Shown here piece after piece: positions 27,039 to 35,064 of a stretch of DNA of 37,506 bases (position 1 is its first letter; each line of letters opens with the position of its first letter). Source of the DNA: Candidatus Wolfebacteria bacterium (GTDB lineage: Bacteria > Patescibacteriota > Minisyncoccia > UBA6257 > UBA9933); assembly GCA_016214005.1 (NCBI GenBank), contig JACRPK010000022.1:1-37506 (forward strand), in the 5' to 3' direction. The position numbers and the translations under genes were made by a program. Below the pieces are notes generated by a model that was not told where the DNA came from, searched no databases, and saw only the letters and a list, made by a program, of their open reading frames with translations.

Positions 27039-27922
27039 ATTCTGTTTATTAGGCTTTTAAATCCGAAATTTTCAAAATAAGCTGTTAATTTTTCTTTATT
27101 AAATTCGGCATAAGCCAATTCTTCAAGATTATTTATCTCAAGCGGAGCGTCGCGTCGAATGGTGGCGAGTTTTTTTGAAAAAAGCGCGATTTCTTGGTTT
27201 TCGAAAATTTTCGCATATTGTTTTTCAGCGCCCCCTTTTTCTAAAAAGTTTTCTATCGTGCCGTATTTTTGAAGAATTTGGCCGGCGGTTTTCGGGCCAA
27301 TGCCGCTAACTCCTTTGATGTTATCCGAGGCGTCGCCAACCAAGCCCTTATAATCTATCAATTGGCCTGGAAGAATCCCATATTTATTTTTTACTTCATC
27401 TTCGTTGTAAATTATTGTGTCGCTGATGCCTTTTTTAAAAGTTTCAACAACTATTTTATTATTTTCAACAAGCTGGAGAGCATCGGCATCGCCGGTTAAA
27501 ATTATTATTTTTAAATCAGGTTCATTTTTAAATTTTTCAGCAGCGGTGCCGATTAAATCATCTCCTTCAAATCCGGGAATTTCATAAGTTTTTATGCCAA
27601 AAGCTTTAAAAATATTATGAGCTTCAATAATTTGAGAGACTAATTCATCCGGCGCTTTGGGGCGGTGGATTTTATATTCCTCATACATTTCTTTTCTGAA
27701 AGTCGGCTCCGGTCTGTCAAAAAAAGCGGCGATATAATCGGGCATGTTTCCATTGATCCCGTCAACATCTGTTTTTTTATTGGGGTGGAGAATTTTTATT
27801 AAAATGCTTGAAAGGCCATAAAGCGCTCCGCTGGGCTTTCCGTCTTTGGTAATAAAAGGCGGCAGAGCGTGAAAACAGCGGTGAATTAAAGCATTGGCGT
27901 CTATTAAAAGCAAGATTTTCAT
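27035..27922 (-). CDS. Stand-alone 5'-3' exonuclease (PolA N-terminal-like)
   Basis: MKILLLIDANALIHRCFHALPP, EGDDLIGTAAEKF, LTGDADALQLV, YKGLVGDASDNIKGVSGIGPKTAGQIL; ends where a PolI exonuclease domain would end. Start taken as the internal Met. Confidence 0.9.
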   Translation of the reverse strand: MKILLLIDANALIHRCFHALPPFITKDGKPSGALYGLSSILIKILHPNKKTDVDGINGNMPDYIAAFFDRPEPTFRKEMYEEYKIHRPKAPDELVSQIIEAHNIFKAFGIKTYEIPGFEGDDLIGTAAEKFKNEPDLKIIILTGDADALQLVENNKIVVETFKKGISDTIIYNEDEVKNKYGILPGQLIDYKGLVGDASDNIKGVSGIGPKTAGQILQKYGTIENFLEKGGAEKQYAKIFENQEIALFSKKLATIRRDAPLEINNLEELAYAEFNKEKLTAYFENFGFKSLINRI

Positions 27923-27992
27923 AAATAGTATTTTACATAACAAATAAAATAATAACAAATAAAATTGACTGAAATTTTTAAAAGGCGTATTC

Positions 27993-27998
27993 TATAAT
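27993..27998 (+). promoter_or_regulatory. Candidate -10 box (TATAAT) for the two-gene cassette
   Basis: Perfect TATAAT; nearest TTGACT (27965-27970) lies 22 nt upstream, so the -35 is uncertain. Confidence 0.45.
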
Positions 27999-28057
27999 TA
28001 GTAATTTAAGGAGTTCTTTAAAAATTAAATATGCAAAATGGCGAAAGGAGGCGCGTC

Positions 28058-28651
28058 GTGGAAGTAGGGAAGAACCCGATAAAAAGCGGTGAGAATATAA
28101 TTGAAGAATGGGGATCAGTTATCAGAACTTTTTTCGGATGTTTCAATGGAGATATTTCAAGCGTTAAGATTCCCGAATATCTCGAAGAGTTTTCCGATGC
28201 GATTGTTATGCCTGGTGATATAACTTGCCAAAGACTTTATGAAAAAGCGCGTGAAGTATTTGGTTGTGACACTTCGGTTGATTTGATGGGGGCGAATTTT
28301 GACAGGGTGATTTCATCATCAAGACCGCGCTTGCCATATGCTGCAAGAATCCGTAAGCAAAATATACATTGTAGTTGCGGAATTTGCGGTTGTGATGTTG
28401 GAGAAACTTTAATGATTTCCGATATCACTCTCCCTGAATTTTTTCTTCTAATACTAAGGCATTATAAGGAATTCGGAAGCTTGTCTGATGAAAAAGTGGC
28501 AACGATTTGCGGCGGTTCGTATTTATCAAATGGAGGGATTCCTGTTGCGCGCTCAACGGAAAAAGGAATTTTTGTCAGCTGGACGCCTGGATTTAGAAAA
28601 TTTTCCAATAACTCTGCGCGTTTTAGAAAAGTAGTTATTAACAAATGTTGA
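28058..28651 (+). CDS. Hypothetical Cys-rich protein (about 197 aa)
   Basis: GTG at 28058 preceded by GAAAGGAGG with 6-nt spacing (preferred over ORF start 28031); contains IHCSCGICGCDVGETLM. Confidence 0.7.
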   Translation: MEVGKNPIKSGENIIEEWGSVIRTFFGCFNGDISSVKIPEYLEEFSDAIVMPGDITCQRLYEKAREVFGCDTSVDLMGANFDRVISSSRPRLPYAARIRKQNIHCSCGICGCDVGETLMISDITLPEFFLLILRHYKEFGSLSDEKVATICGGSYLSNGGIPVARSTEKGIFVSWTPGFRKFSNNSARFRKVVINKC

Positions 28652-28669
28652 CGAAAGGAGGTAAAAGGT

Positions 28670-29176
28670 ATGGGGGAGAGATCTATCCATAAAAGATGGT
28701 CTAGACCGCACAGTAAGATTGGGCAGGAAGATAAGCATGATTTTCACGATAGCATTGTTGACAGGATATTTGAAAATCCTCAGTTGTTGGGAAATCATTT
28801 TCCGTATAAAAACGGAGAGATTGTTTTGAAGGTAAAAGAGCCGCATCTTCCTAATTTTTATGCTACTAAAAATCGCGGAAGTGTTATTGATATTTTGGCT
28901 GTTTGCCGGGAAAGGAATTCTATTTATATAGTGGCGATTGAAGTAAAAGTAGGATATTTTCATAGAAGACGCGGTTTTAGCCAGATTGGGAAAGCTGCTG
29001 GATATTTTAAAAGGTGTTGGAAGGAGTGGATGATTTCCTCTGGCATTGAGAAATCTAATATAGATAATATAAATAATGTTTATTTTCTCGGAATCTTAGC
29101 CGAGAGACCGAATTACCCAGAAATAAACTTTGAAAAGTGGGTAAAGTCTCCAATGAGATTTTGCCTTAACGGATAA
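28670..29176 (+). CDS. Hypothetical protein with PD-(D/E)XK nuclease-like motif
   Basis: GAAAGGAGG ending 8 nt before ATG; SVIDILAVCRERNSIYIVAIEVKVGYFHRRRGFSQIGKAAGYFKRCW (D...ExK...QI..A..YF). Confidence 0.65.
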   Translation: MGERSIHKRWSRPHSKIGQEDKHDFHDSIVDRIFENPQLLGNHFPYKNGEIVLKVKEPHLPNFYATKNRGSVIDILAVCRERNSIYIVAIEVKVGYFHRRRGFSQIGKAAGYFKRCWKEWMISSGIEKSNIDNINNVYFLGILAERPNYPEINFEKWVKSPMRFCLNG

Positions 29177-29183
29177 TCTATTG

Positions 29184-29206
29184 GGAGCGGCTAAACCGCT
29201 CCTTTT
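29184..29206 (+). terminator. Rho-independent terminator of the two-gene cassette
   Basis: GGAGCGG-CTAAA-CCGCTCC-TTTT: perfect 7-bp GC-rich stem, 5-nt loop, T-run. Confidence 0.85.
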
Positions 29207-29237
29207 CATTTTTATAATCAAAATGTAATATTTTAAT

Positions 29238-30122
29238 ATGCCTGAGCTTCCGGAGGTCCAAACAATCGTAAGAGATTTAAATAAAAAAATTATTGGCCGA
29301 AAAATTATTGGTGTTTGGTTTGACGCGCCAAAAATAATTAAATTCGTCAGCCGGCGAATGAAGCCGAAAGATTTTGAAAAACAAATTAAGGGATTAAAAA
29401 TTGAAAATGTTAAACGCCGCGGGAAAAATATTCTGATTTATTTATCGGATAATCATTTATTGCTTATTCACCAAAAGCTCACTGGCCATTTATTGGTTGG
29501 CAAGTGGCAAATTAAAAATAATAAAGTTGTTTCATTGATTGGCGGGTTATTTAATGAAAGGGTTAATAATTACATTCATTTGATTTTTTATTTTGACGAC
29601 GGCTGGCAATTAGGACTTTCAGATTTAAGAAAATTCGCTAAAGTGATTTTCGGCAAGAAAGAAGAAATTGAAAATTTGCCTGAAATTAAAAATCTCGGAC
29701 CCGAGCCGTTAGATAAAAGTTTTAAGTTTGTAGAATTTATAAAATTGATAAGGCCGAAAAAGGGGAGAATAAAGCAAGTTTTAATGGATCAGAATATAAT
29801 TGCTGGCATTGGCAATATTTATGCTGACGAGATTTTGTGGTTTGCCAAGATTTATCCTTTTAAGCCGGCCAATAAATTAAGAGATGTTGAACTTAAAAAA
29901 ATTTATTCAACAATGAAAAGCGTTTTAAAAAAATCAGTAAAGCTTCGCGGAACTTCTATAAGCGATTATCGCGACACATCAGGAAAAGTCGGAGGATACG
30001 GAAATATTAGAAAAGCATATCAACGGGAAGGTGAACCGTGCGAACATTGCGGGAATTTAATTAAGCGAGTAAAATTATTTGGAAGATCAACTCATTTTTG
30101 CCCAAAATGTCAAATAAGTTAA
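29238..30122 (+). CDS. mutM: Formamidopyrimidine-DNA glycosylase
   Basis: MPELPEVQTIV N-terminus, LTGHLLVG, QNIIAGIGNIYADEILWFAKI, zinc finger CEHCGNLI...GRSTHFCPKCQ. Confidence 0.96.
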   Translation: MPELPEVQTIVRDLNKKIIGRKIIGVWFDAPKIIKFVSRRMKPKDFEKQIKGLKIENVKRRGKNILIYLSDNHLLLIHQKLTGHLLVGKWQIKNNKVVSLIGGLFNERVNNYIHLIFYFDDGWQLGLSDLRKFAKVIFGKKEEIENLPEIKNLGPEPLDKSFKFVEFIKLIRPKKGRIKQVLMDQNIIAGIGNIYADEILWFAKIYPFKPANKLRDVELKKIYSTMKSVLKKSVKLRGTSISDYRDTSGKVGGYGNIRKAYQREGEPCEHCGNLIKRVKLFGRSTHFCPKCQIS

Positions 30123-30123
30123 A

Positions 30124-30579
30124 ATGGATAAAATTGAAATCAAAAAGAAAATAATTGAATTTGCTAAAATAGAGCTGAAAAAAAAGATAGACTTTTTAAA
30201 TAAAATCATTGATGATGAGCAGAAAGAATCAGCTTCTCATAAGGGCAGAATGGAATCCCGATATGATACTTTTAAAGAAGAAGCCCAAATGCGAAGAGAT
30301 GCTTATAAAAAACAACTTTTTGATACTCAAAATTTATTATTAATAATTAATGAGATACCGCTTAAAATTAACAAATCAATTCAAATAGGCTCAATAATTG
30401 AAACAAATGAAAAAATTTATTTTATTTCTATTGGAGTATTAGGCCCAATAAAAATCAATAAACAAGATTATGTGCTTATAAGTCCCGAATCTCCAATTGG
30501 TCAAATTCTTTTACAAAAAAAGTGTGGAGATGAATTTGAATTTAGAGGAAAAAAAATAAAAATAAAAAATATTTTCTAA
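30124..30579 (+). CDS. GreA/GreB-like protein (coiled coil plus GreA C-terminal-like domain)
   Basis: N-terminal helical ASHKGRMESRYDTFKEEAQMRRD; C-terminal ISPESPIGQILLQKKCGDEFEFRGKKIKIKNI resembles the GreA C-terminal signature. Confidence 0.6.
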   Translation: MDKIEIKKKIIEFAKIELKKKIDFLNKIIDDEQKESASHKGRMESRYDTFKEEAQMRRDAYKKQLFDTQNLLLIINEIPLKINKSIQIGSIIETNEKIYFISIGVLGPIKINKQDYVLISPESPIGQILLQKKCGDEFEFRGKKIKIKNIF

Positions 30580-30640
30580 AATATTTTTAATATAAATTCA
30601 AATTAATTAAAAAACGCCGCGTGAGCTTGTAAGCTCTCAT

Positions 30641-30668
30641 TTGAAATTTTGCGCAAACTTTGTAGAAT
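30641..30668 (+). promoter_or_regulatory. Promoter of pyrG
   Basis: TTGAAA (30641-30646), 16-nt spacer, TAGAAT (30663-30668); ATG at 30681. Confidence 0.5.
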
Positions 30669-30680
30669 ATATTTAGAAAT

Positions 30681-32303
30681 ATGAAATATATTTTTATTGT
30701 AGGCGGTGTAATGTCGGGAGTCGGCAAGGGAGTGGCGGCGGCTTCTATTGGCCGGATTTTGAAATCTCGCGGCTTTGAGGTGACAGCTTTAAAGATAGAT
30801 CCCTATGTTAATATTGACGCTGGCACCATGAATCCGACCGAGCATGGCGAAGTTTTCGTTTTAAACGATGGCACGGAATGCGATCAGGATATGGGCAATT
30901 ATGAAAGGTTTTTAGACTGCGAATTGTCAAAAGATAATTATATGACAACTGGCAGCGTTTATCTTTCGGTGATAAATCAAGAAAGAAATTTGGAATACGG
31001 CGGTAAATGCGTTGAAGTGGTGCCGCATATTCCTTTGGAAGTGATCGAGAGAATTGATAAGGCAATTTTAAAAAATAAAGCGCAAATTGCGGTGATTGAA
31101 ATCGGCGGCACGGTTGGCGAATACCAAAATATTTTATTTTTGGAAGCAGTCAGAATGCTCAAATTAAAAAATCCAGACAGCGTTTCATTAGTCTTGGTAA
31201 GTTATCTGCCGATTTTAAATAATGATAGCGAAATGAAAACCAAGCCGACTCAATATGCCGTTCGAGCGCTTAATTCCGCCGGGCTTCAGCCGGATATTAT
31301 TTTGGCAAGATCAGCCATTGCTCTTGATAAAAAAAGAAAAAGCAAAATTGCGTTTAATTGTAATATTCGCGAAGAAGATGTGATTTCCGCTCCGGATGTT
31401 AAAAATATTTATGAAGTGCCGGTTAATTTTGAAAAAGACAATTTAAGCGAAAATATTTTGGGAAAATTAAAATTGAAGCCAAAGAGCCGCGATTTGAAAA
31501 AATGGCGTCAATTGGCCAATTTGGTAAATTCAACGAAAAAATCCGTGAAAATCGGCATTGTTGGAAAGTATTTTGGAAGCGGCGGATTTATTCTGACGGA
31601 TTCTTACATTTCAATAATTGAGGCTGTTAAACACGCGGCGTATTATTTTAAAGTTAAGCCGGAAATTATTTGGCTTGATGCTGAGGATTACGAAAAAAAT
31701 CCAAAAAATCTTAAAGAGCTTTCAAATTGCGACGGAGTGATCATTCCCGGGGGATTTGGCAGCCGCGCAGTGGAAGGGAAAATCGCCGCGATTAAATATC
31801 TGCGCGAGAAAAAAATTTCTTTTTTGGGAATTTGTTATGGCATGCAGTTGGCGGTGGTGGAATTTGCTCGTTCGGTTGCCGGCTTAAAAGGCGCTCATAC
31901 CACTGAGGTTGAGAGCGATATCCATCATCCAATAATAGATATTTTAGCTGAACAGAAAAAGCATTTGGAAAATAAAAATTATGGCGCAACGATGCGTTTG
32001 GGATCTTATCCGGCAGCGATTAAAAATGGAACAATCGCTTACAGCGCTTATAGATCCCCGTTGGTATCCGAACGCCATCGCCATCGTTATGAAGTGAACC
32101 CCGATTATATCGAGCGGCTTGAAAAAAGCGGTCTGATATTTTCCGGTTTTTCTCCTGACAAGCGCTTGATGGAAATAATTGAGCTTCCCAAAAATAAGCA
32201 TCCGTTTTTTGTCGCCAGCCAATTTCATCCGGAATTTAAATCGCATCCATTCAAACCCCATCCGCTTTTCAGGGAATTTGTAAGAACTTCTCTTAAAAAA
32301 TAA
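30681..32303 (+). CDS. pyrG: CTP synthase
   Basis: MKYIFIVGGVMSGVGKGVAAASIGRILKSRG, KIDPYVNIDAGTMNPTEHGEVFVLNDG, GFGSRAVEGKIAAIKYLRE, FLGICYGMQLAVVEFAR, HPEFKS. Confidence 0.97.
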   Translation: MKYIFIVGGVMSGVGKGVAAASIGRILKSRGFEVTALKIDPYVNIDAGTMNPTEHGEVFVLNDGTECDQDMGNYERFLDCELSKDNYMTTGSVYLSVINQERNLEYGGKCVEVVPHIPLEVIERIDKAILKNKAQIAVIEIGGTVGEYQNILFLEAVRMLKLKNPDSVSLVLVSYLPILNNDSEMKTKPTQYAVRALNSAGLQPDIILARSAIALDKKRKSKIAFNCNIREEDVISAPDVKNIYEVPVNFEKDNLSENILGKLKLKPKSRDLKKWRQLANLVNSTKKSVKIGIVGKYFGSGGFILTDSYISIIEAVKHAAYYFKVKPEIIWLDAEDYEKNPKNLKELSNCDGVIIPGGFGSRAVEGKIAAIKYLREKKISFLGICYGMQLAVVEFARSVAGLKGAHTTEVESDIHHPIIDILAEQKKHLENKNYGATMRLGSYPAAIKNGTIAYSAYRSPLVSERHRHRYEVNPDYIERLEKSGLIFSGFSPDKRLMEIIELPKNKHPFFVASQFHPEFKSHPFKPHPLFREFVRTSLKK

Positions 32304-32304
32304 A

Positions 32305-33120
32305 ATGTTGATTTTTTTATACGGGCCGGATTCTTACAGAAAGCGGCAAAAAATTAAAGAATTAGTTGGCGATTATCAAAAAAAACATCCATTTTTAGCT
32401 GTTGAGAGTTTTGATCTTGAGGAAGAATCAGAAGTATTTTCAAAGCTTAATAATTTTTTTTCAAGCCTTACGCTTTTTGAAAATATAAAGCTGGCTGTGG
32501 CAGAAAATATTTTAAACGCTGTTAAAGACAATAAAAGAGAAAGTAAGAAAATAATAAAGCTTTTTAAGGACAATTTAGAAAATAAAAATTTTGTTTCAAT
32601 TATCTGCGAAGATAAAAATCCGATCAAAGAATTCAGTTTTTTGCTTGAAAAGCCGGTTTTGTCTCAGGAATTTGAAAATTTAACAGGTAGCCAGCTTGAA
32701 CAATTTATAAAAAAAGAAGCCAAATCCAGAAATTTAGAAATTGACGATAAAATGATTGTTTCTATGGTAAAAATTTTTAAAGGTAATATATGGGGGTTAA
32801 TAAATGAGCTTGATAAATTGTTTTTATTCGGTAAAAAAATCAGCGTAAAAGATTTTGATGAAATTATTGACTATAAAGAGCAAAACGCTGATTTTTTCCG
32901 CCAGGTGAGCAATTTTGCTTTTTCCCGCAGTTTACCGCAAAAAATTGTTAATTTGGAAGTTTTATTAGAAACAGAAGATCCGGCAAAAATTTTTAATTTT
33001 TTAGCGAGTTTTTCTTCAAATTCTCTTGATTTGACCAGAAAATTTGCGGATTACGATGTATCAATAAAATCTGGTAAAATGGATTATGAAGAAGCGCTGG
33101 TGGAAATGGCGTTGAGTTAA
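32305..33120 (+). CDS. holA: DNA polymerase III delta subunit-like protein
   Basis: MLIFLYGPDSYRKRQKIKEL; FENLTGSQLEQFIKKEAKSRNLEID; NIWGLINELDKLFLF pattern of HolA. Confidence 0.75.
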   Translation: MLIFLYGPDSYRKRQKIKELVGDYQKKHPFLAVESFDLEEESEVFSKLNNFFSSLTLFENIKLAVAENILNAVKDNKRESKKIIKLFKDNLENKNFVSIICEDKNPIKEFSFLLEKPVLSQEFENLTGSQLEQFIKKEAKSRNLEIDDKMIVSMVKIFKGNIWGLINELDKLFLFGKKISVKDFDEIIDYKEQNADFFRQVSNFAFSRSLPQKIVNLEVLLETEDPAKIFNFLASFSSNSLDLTRKFADYDVSIKSGKMDYEEALVEMALS

Positions 33121-33130
33121 TAGTAATCAG

Positions 33131-33260
33131 GTTTAAAATTTTGAATTCTGAATTTTAATTAAATTTTGAATGAATAAATTTTGAATTTAAAATTAAAACA
33201 TTAAAACATTAAATCATTTATTTAAAATTCAAAATTAGAAATTAGAAATTAAAAATTTTA
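33131..33260. repeat. AT-rich low-complexity intergenic repeat with direct and inverted sub-repeats
   Basis: ATTAAAAC/ATTAAAAC/ATTAAATC tandem units, AAATTAGAAATTAGAAATTAAAAATT, and opposed TTTTGAATTTAAAATT / TTTAAAATTCAAAATT. Confidence 0.55.
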
Positions 33261-33264
33261 TAAA

Positions 33265-34170
33265 ATGGCTGACATCAATAAGCTTTTTCAAAATTATCTT
33301 AATTATCTGGAAATTGAGAAAAATCGCTCCCCGAAAACGCGGGAAAATTATGAGCGCTATTTAAAGTCGTTTTTTAAATTCGCAAAAATAAAATCAGAGA
33401 TTGATATCACAAATGACATAGTAAGGGATTTTAGGATTTTTCTGGCGCGCAGCAAAAATGAAAAAGGCGAGTATTATAAAAAAACCACCCAAAGTTATTA
33501 CATCATCGCTTTAAGGAATTTCTTGAAATTTTTGATTAAAAATGAATATAAAGTTTTAGCGCCGGATATGATTGAACTCCCCAAAACTCCTTCGCGCCAA
33601 ATTGAAATTGTTGAATATAAAGACTTAGAAAGGCTCCTTAGCTCGCCAAAAGGAGGAGATTTAAAAAATTTGCGCGATAAAGCGATTTTGGAAATTTTGT
33701 TTTCAACCGGACTTCGCATTTCAGAACTTTGCGCCTTAAGCAGATATTTTGACATTGATAGAGGAGAAATTACCGTGCGCGGCAAAGGAGATAAGTTGAG
33801 AGTTGTTTTTTTATCGGAGCGCGCTAAAGAGTCTTTAAAAAATTATTTGGCAAAAAGAACAGACGCGGAAGAGGCGATGTTTGTGAGTTTGACTAAGGCG
33901 AAAAATTCTAAAATTATCGGTCGAATTTTGCCGCGAACAATCCAAAGGTTGGTGAGTTTTTACGCTCGCAAAGCCGGCGTTATGGGAAAAATTTCTCCGC
34001 ATCAGTTGAGACATCAATTTGCCACCGATCTTTTAATCGGCGGAGCGGATTTGCGCGCGGTTCAGGAGCTCTTGGGGCATTCCAGCATTACGACAACTCA
34101 AATTTACACTCATTTAACCAATAAAGCGCTCCGCGAAGTCCATAAAAGTTTTCACGGAAGAAGGAGATGA
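33265..34170 (+). CDS. XerC/XerD-like tyrosine recombinase
   Basis: N-terminal SAM-like domain (NYLEIEKNRSPKTRENYERYLKSF), STGLRISELCAL, VRGKGDKLRVV, HQLRHQFATDLL, LGHSSITTTQIYTH. Confidence 0.93.
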   Translation: MADINKLFQNYLNYLEIEKNRSPKTRENYERYLKSFFKFAKIKSEIDITNDIVRDFRIFLARSKNEKGEYYKKTTQSYYIIALRNFLKFLIKNEYKVLAPDMIELPKTPSRQIEIVEYKDLERLLSSPKGGDLKNLRDKAILEILFSTGLRISELCALSRYFDIDRGEITVRGKGDKLRVVFLSERAKESLKNYLAKRTDAEEAMFVSLTKAKNSKIIGRILPRTIQRLVSFYARKAGVMGKISPHQLRHQFATDLLIGGADLRAVQELLGHSSITTTQIYTHLTNKALREVHKSFHGRRR

Positions 34171-34241
34171 TTTTATTGGAAAAATAAGATAATTTGTTTT
34201 GTTTGATTTGAAAAAGACAGATGAGAAAAATATTTTTAAAG

Positions 34242-34270
34242 TTGCTATTTTAAAAAATATTTTCTACTAT
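34242..34270 (+). promoter_or_regulatory. Promoter of ORF 34278, predicted leaderless
   Basis: TTGCTA (34242-34247), 17-nt spacer, TACTAT (34265-34270); ATG at 34278. Confidence 0.45.
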
Positions 34271-34277
34271 ATTAAAA

Positions 34278-34529
34278 ATGGCTGAAAATTTTGGAAAAAA
34301 AATAGATCCTTCTTCAGATGTTGAGATCCGCACAATGAAGTCGGATGTTGAGGCGATTAGAGCTGCTGGCGGAGATATTACTTTGGTATCCGGTCAGGCG
34401 CCCGGCAAAACGCTTGAAAGCGAAAATAGATCTCCGGTCTTTAAAATTAGCGCTGTTTTTGTTATTATTTTAATAATTATTGGAATCGGATTTTTAGCAT
34501 ATTATCTGGCATTAAAAATGATAAAATAA
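34278..34529 (+). CDS. Small single-TM hypothetical protein
   Basis: 83 aa; hydrophilic N-terminus then FKISAVFVIILIIIGIGFLAYYLAL TM segment. Confidence 0.65.
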   Translation: MAENFGKKIDPSSDVEIRTMKSDVEAIRAAGGDITLVSGQAPGKTLESENRSPVFKISAVFVIILIIIGIGFLAYYLALKMIK

Positions 34530-34679
34530 TCCCTCACCCTTCAAAGATTAAAAATAATAAAATTTGAAAAAAATATAAATTAATGTTAATATCTATTTAT
34601 AATAATTAAATTATCTTTAATAATTAATTCTTTGCTTTTTTAAAAATGGCAAAGAATAGATCTTTGAAGGGTGAGGGAT
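34529..34679. repeat. 151-bp element with perfect 20-bp terminal inverted repeats and an internal hairpin
   Basis: ATCCCTCACCCTTCAAAGAT (34529-34548) and its exact reverse complement (34660-34679); internal ATTCTTTGC / GCAAAGAAT stem (34627-34635 / 34649-34657). Confidence 0.85.
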
Positions 34680-35010
34680 GAATAAAAATGAAATGGAACA
34701 ATTAAAAAATCAGCTTGAAAATGAAAGAGAAAAAATTTTAAAAGAAATCAAAGAACATAAAGCAGTGCCGGATTTTGGCAGCGATGTTGATGTTGATGAA
34801 GAAACCGACGAGTCTGAGGGATATGGAAATGAACTTGCCATCGCTCAAACTTATAAAAATCGGCTTTCGGATATTGAAACAGCCCTGGAAAAAATAAAAC
34901 ATAATAAATACGGCGCTTGTGAAGAATGTAACAATGAAATTTCTTTTGATCTTCTTAAGATTGATCCCGAATCAAAACTTTGCCAAGATTGCAAGAAGAA
35001 AATTTTATAA
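34678..35010 (+). CDS. DksA/TraR-type C4 zinc-finger protein
   Basis: Coiled-coil N-terminus; YGACEECNNEISFDLLKIDPESKLCQDCKKK. Confidence 0.85.
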   Translation: MNKNEMEQLKNQLENEREKILKEIKEHKAVPDFGSDVDVDEETDESEGYGNELAIAQTYKNRLSDIETALEKIKHNKYGACEECNNEISFDLLKIDPESKLCQDCKKKIL

Positions 35011-35064
35011 AACTTTTATTTTTTCTTTATAAAAATTTTAACCTCTTTTTTATAAAATTAGAGA

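Noticed and set aside
28553-28963. 136-aa minus-strand ORF across the two-gene cassette
   Set aside because: Plus-strand genes have Shine-Dalgarno sites and a terminator in the right orientation; the antisense ORF has neither and no motif.
30620-30642. GTGAGCTTGTAAGCTCTCATTT as a terminator before pyrG
   Set aside because: Only a 6-bp stem with a 2-nt loop and no adjacent T-run; too weak to call.
33265-34170. Tyrosine recombinase as integrase of a mobile element
   Set aside because: Length and motifs fit a housekeeping XerC/D-like protein; no tRNA, attachment-site repeats or phage genes nearby.
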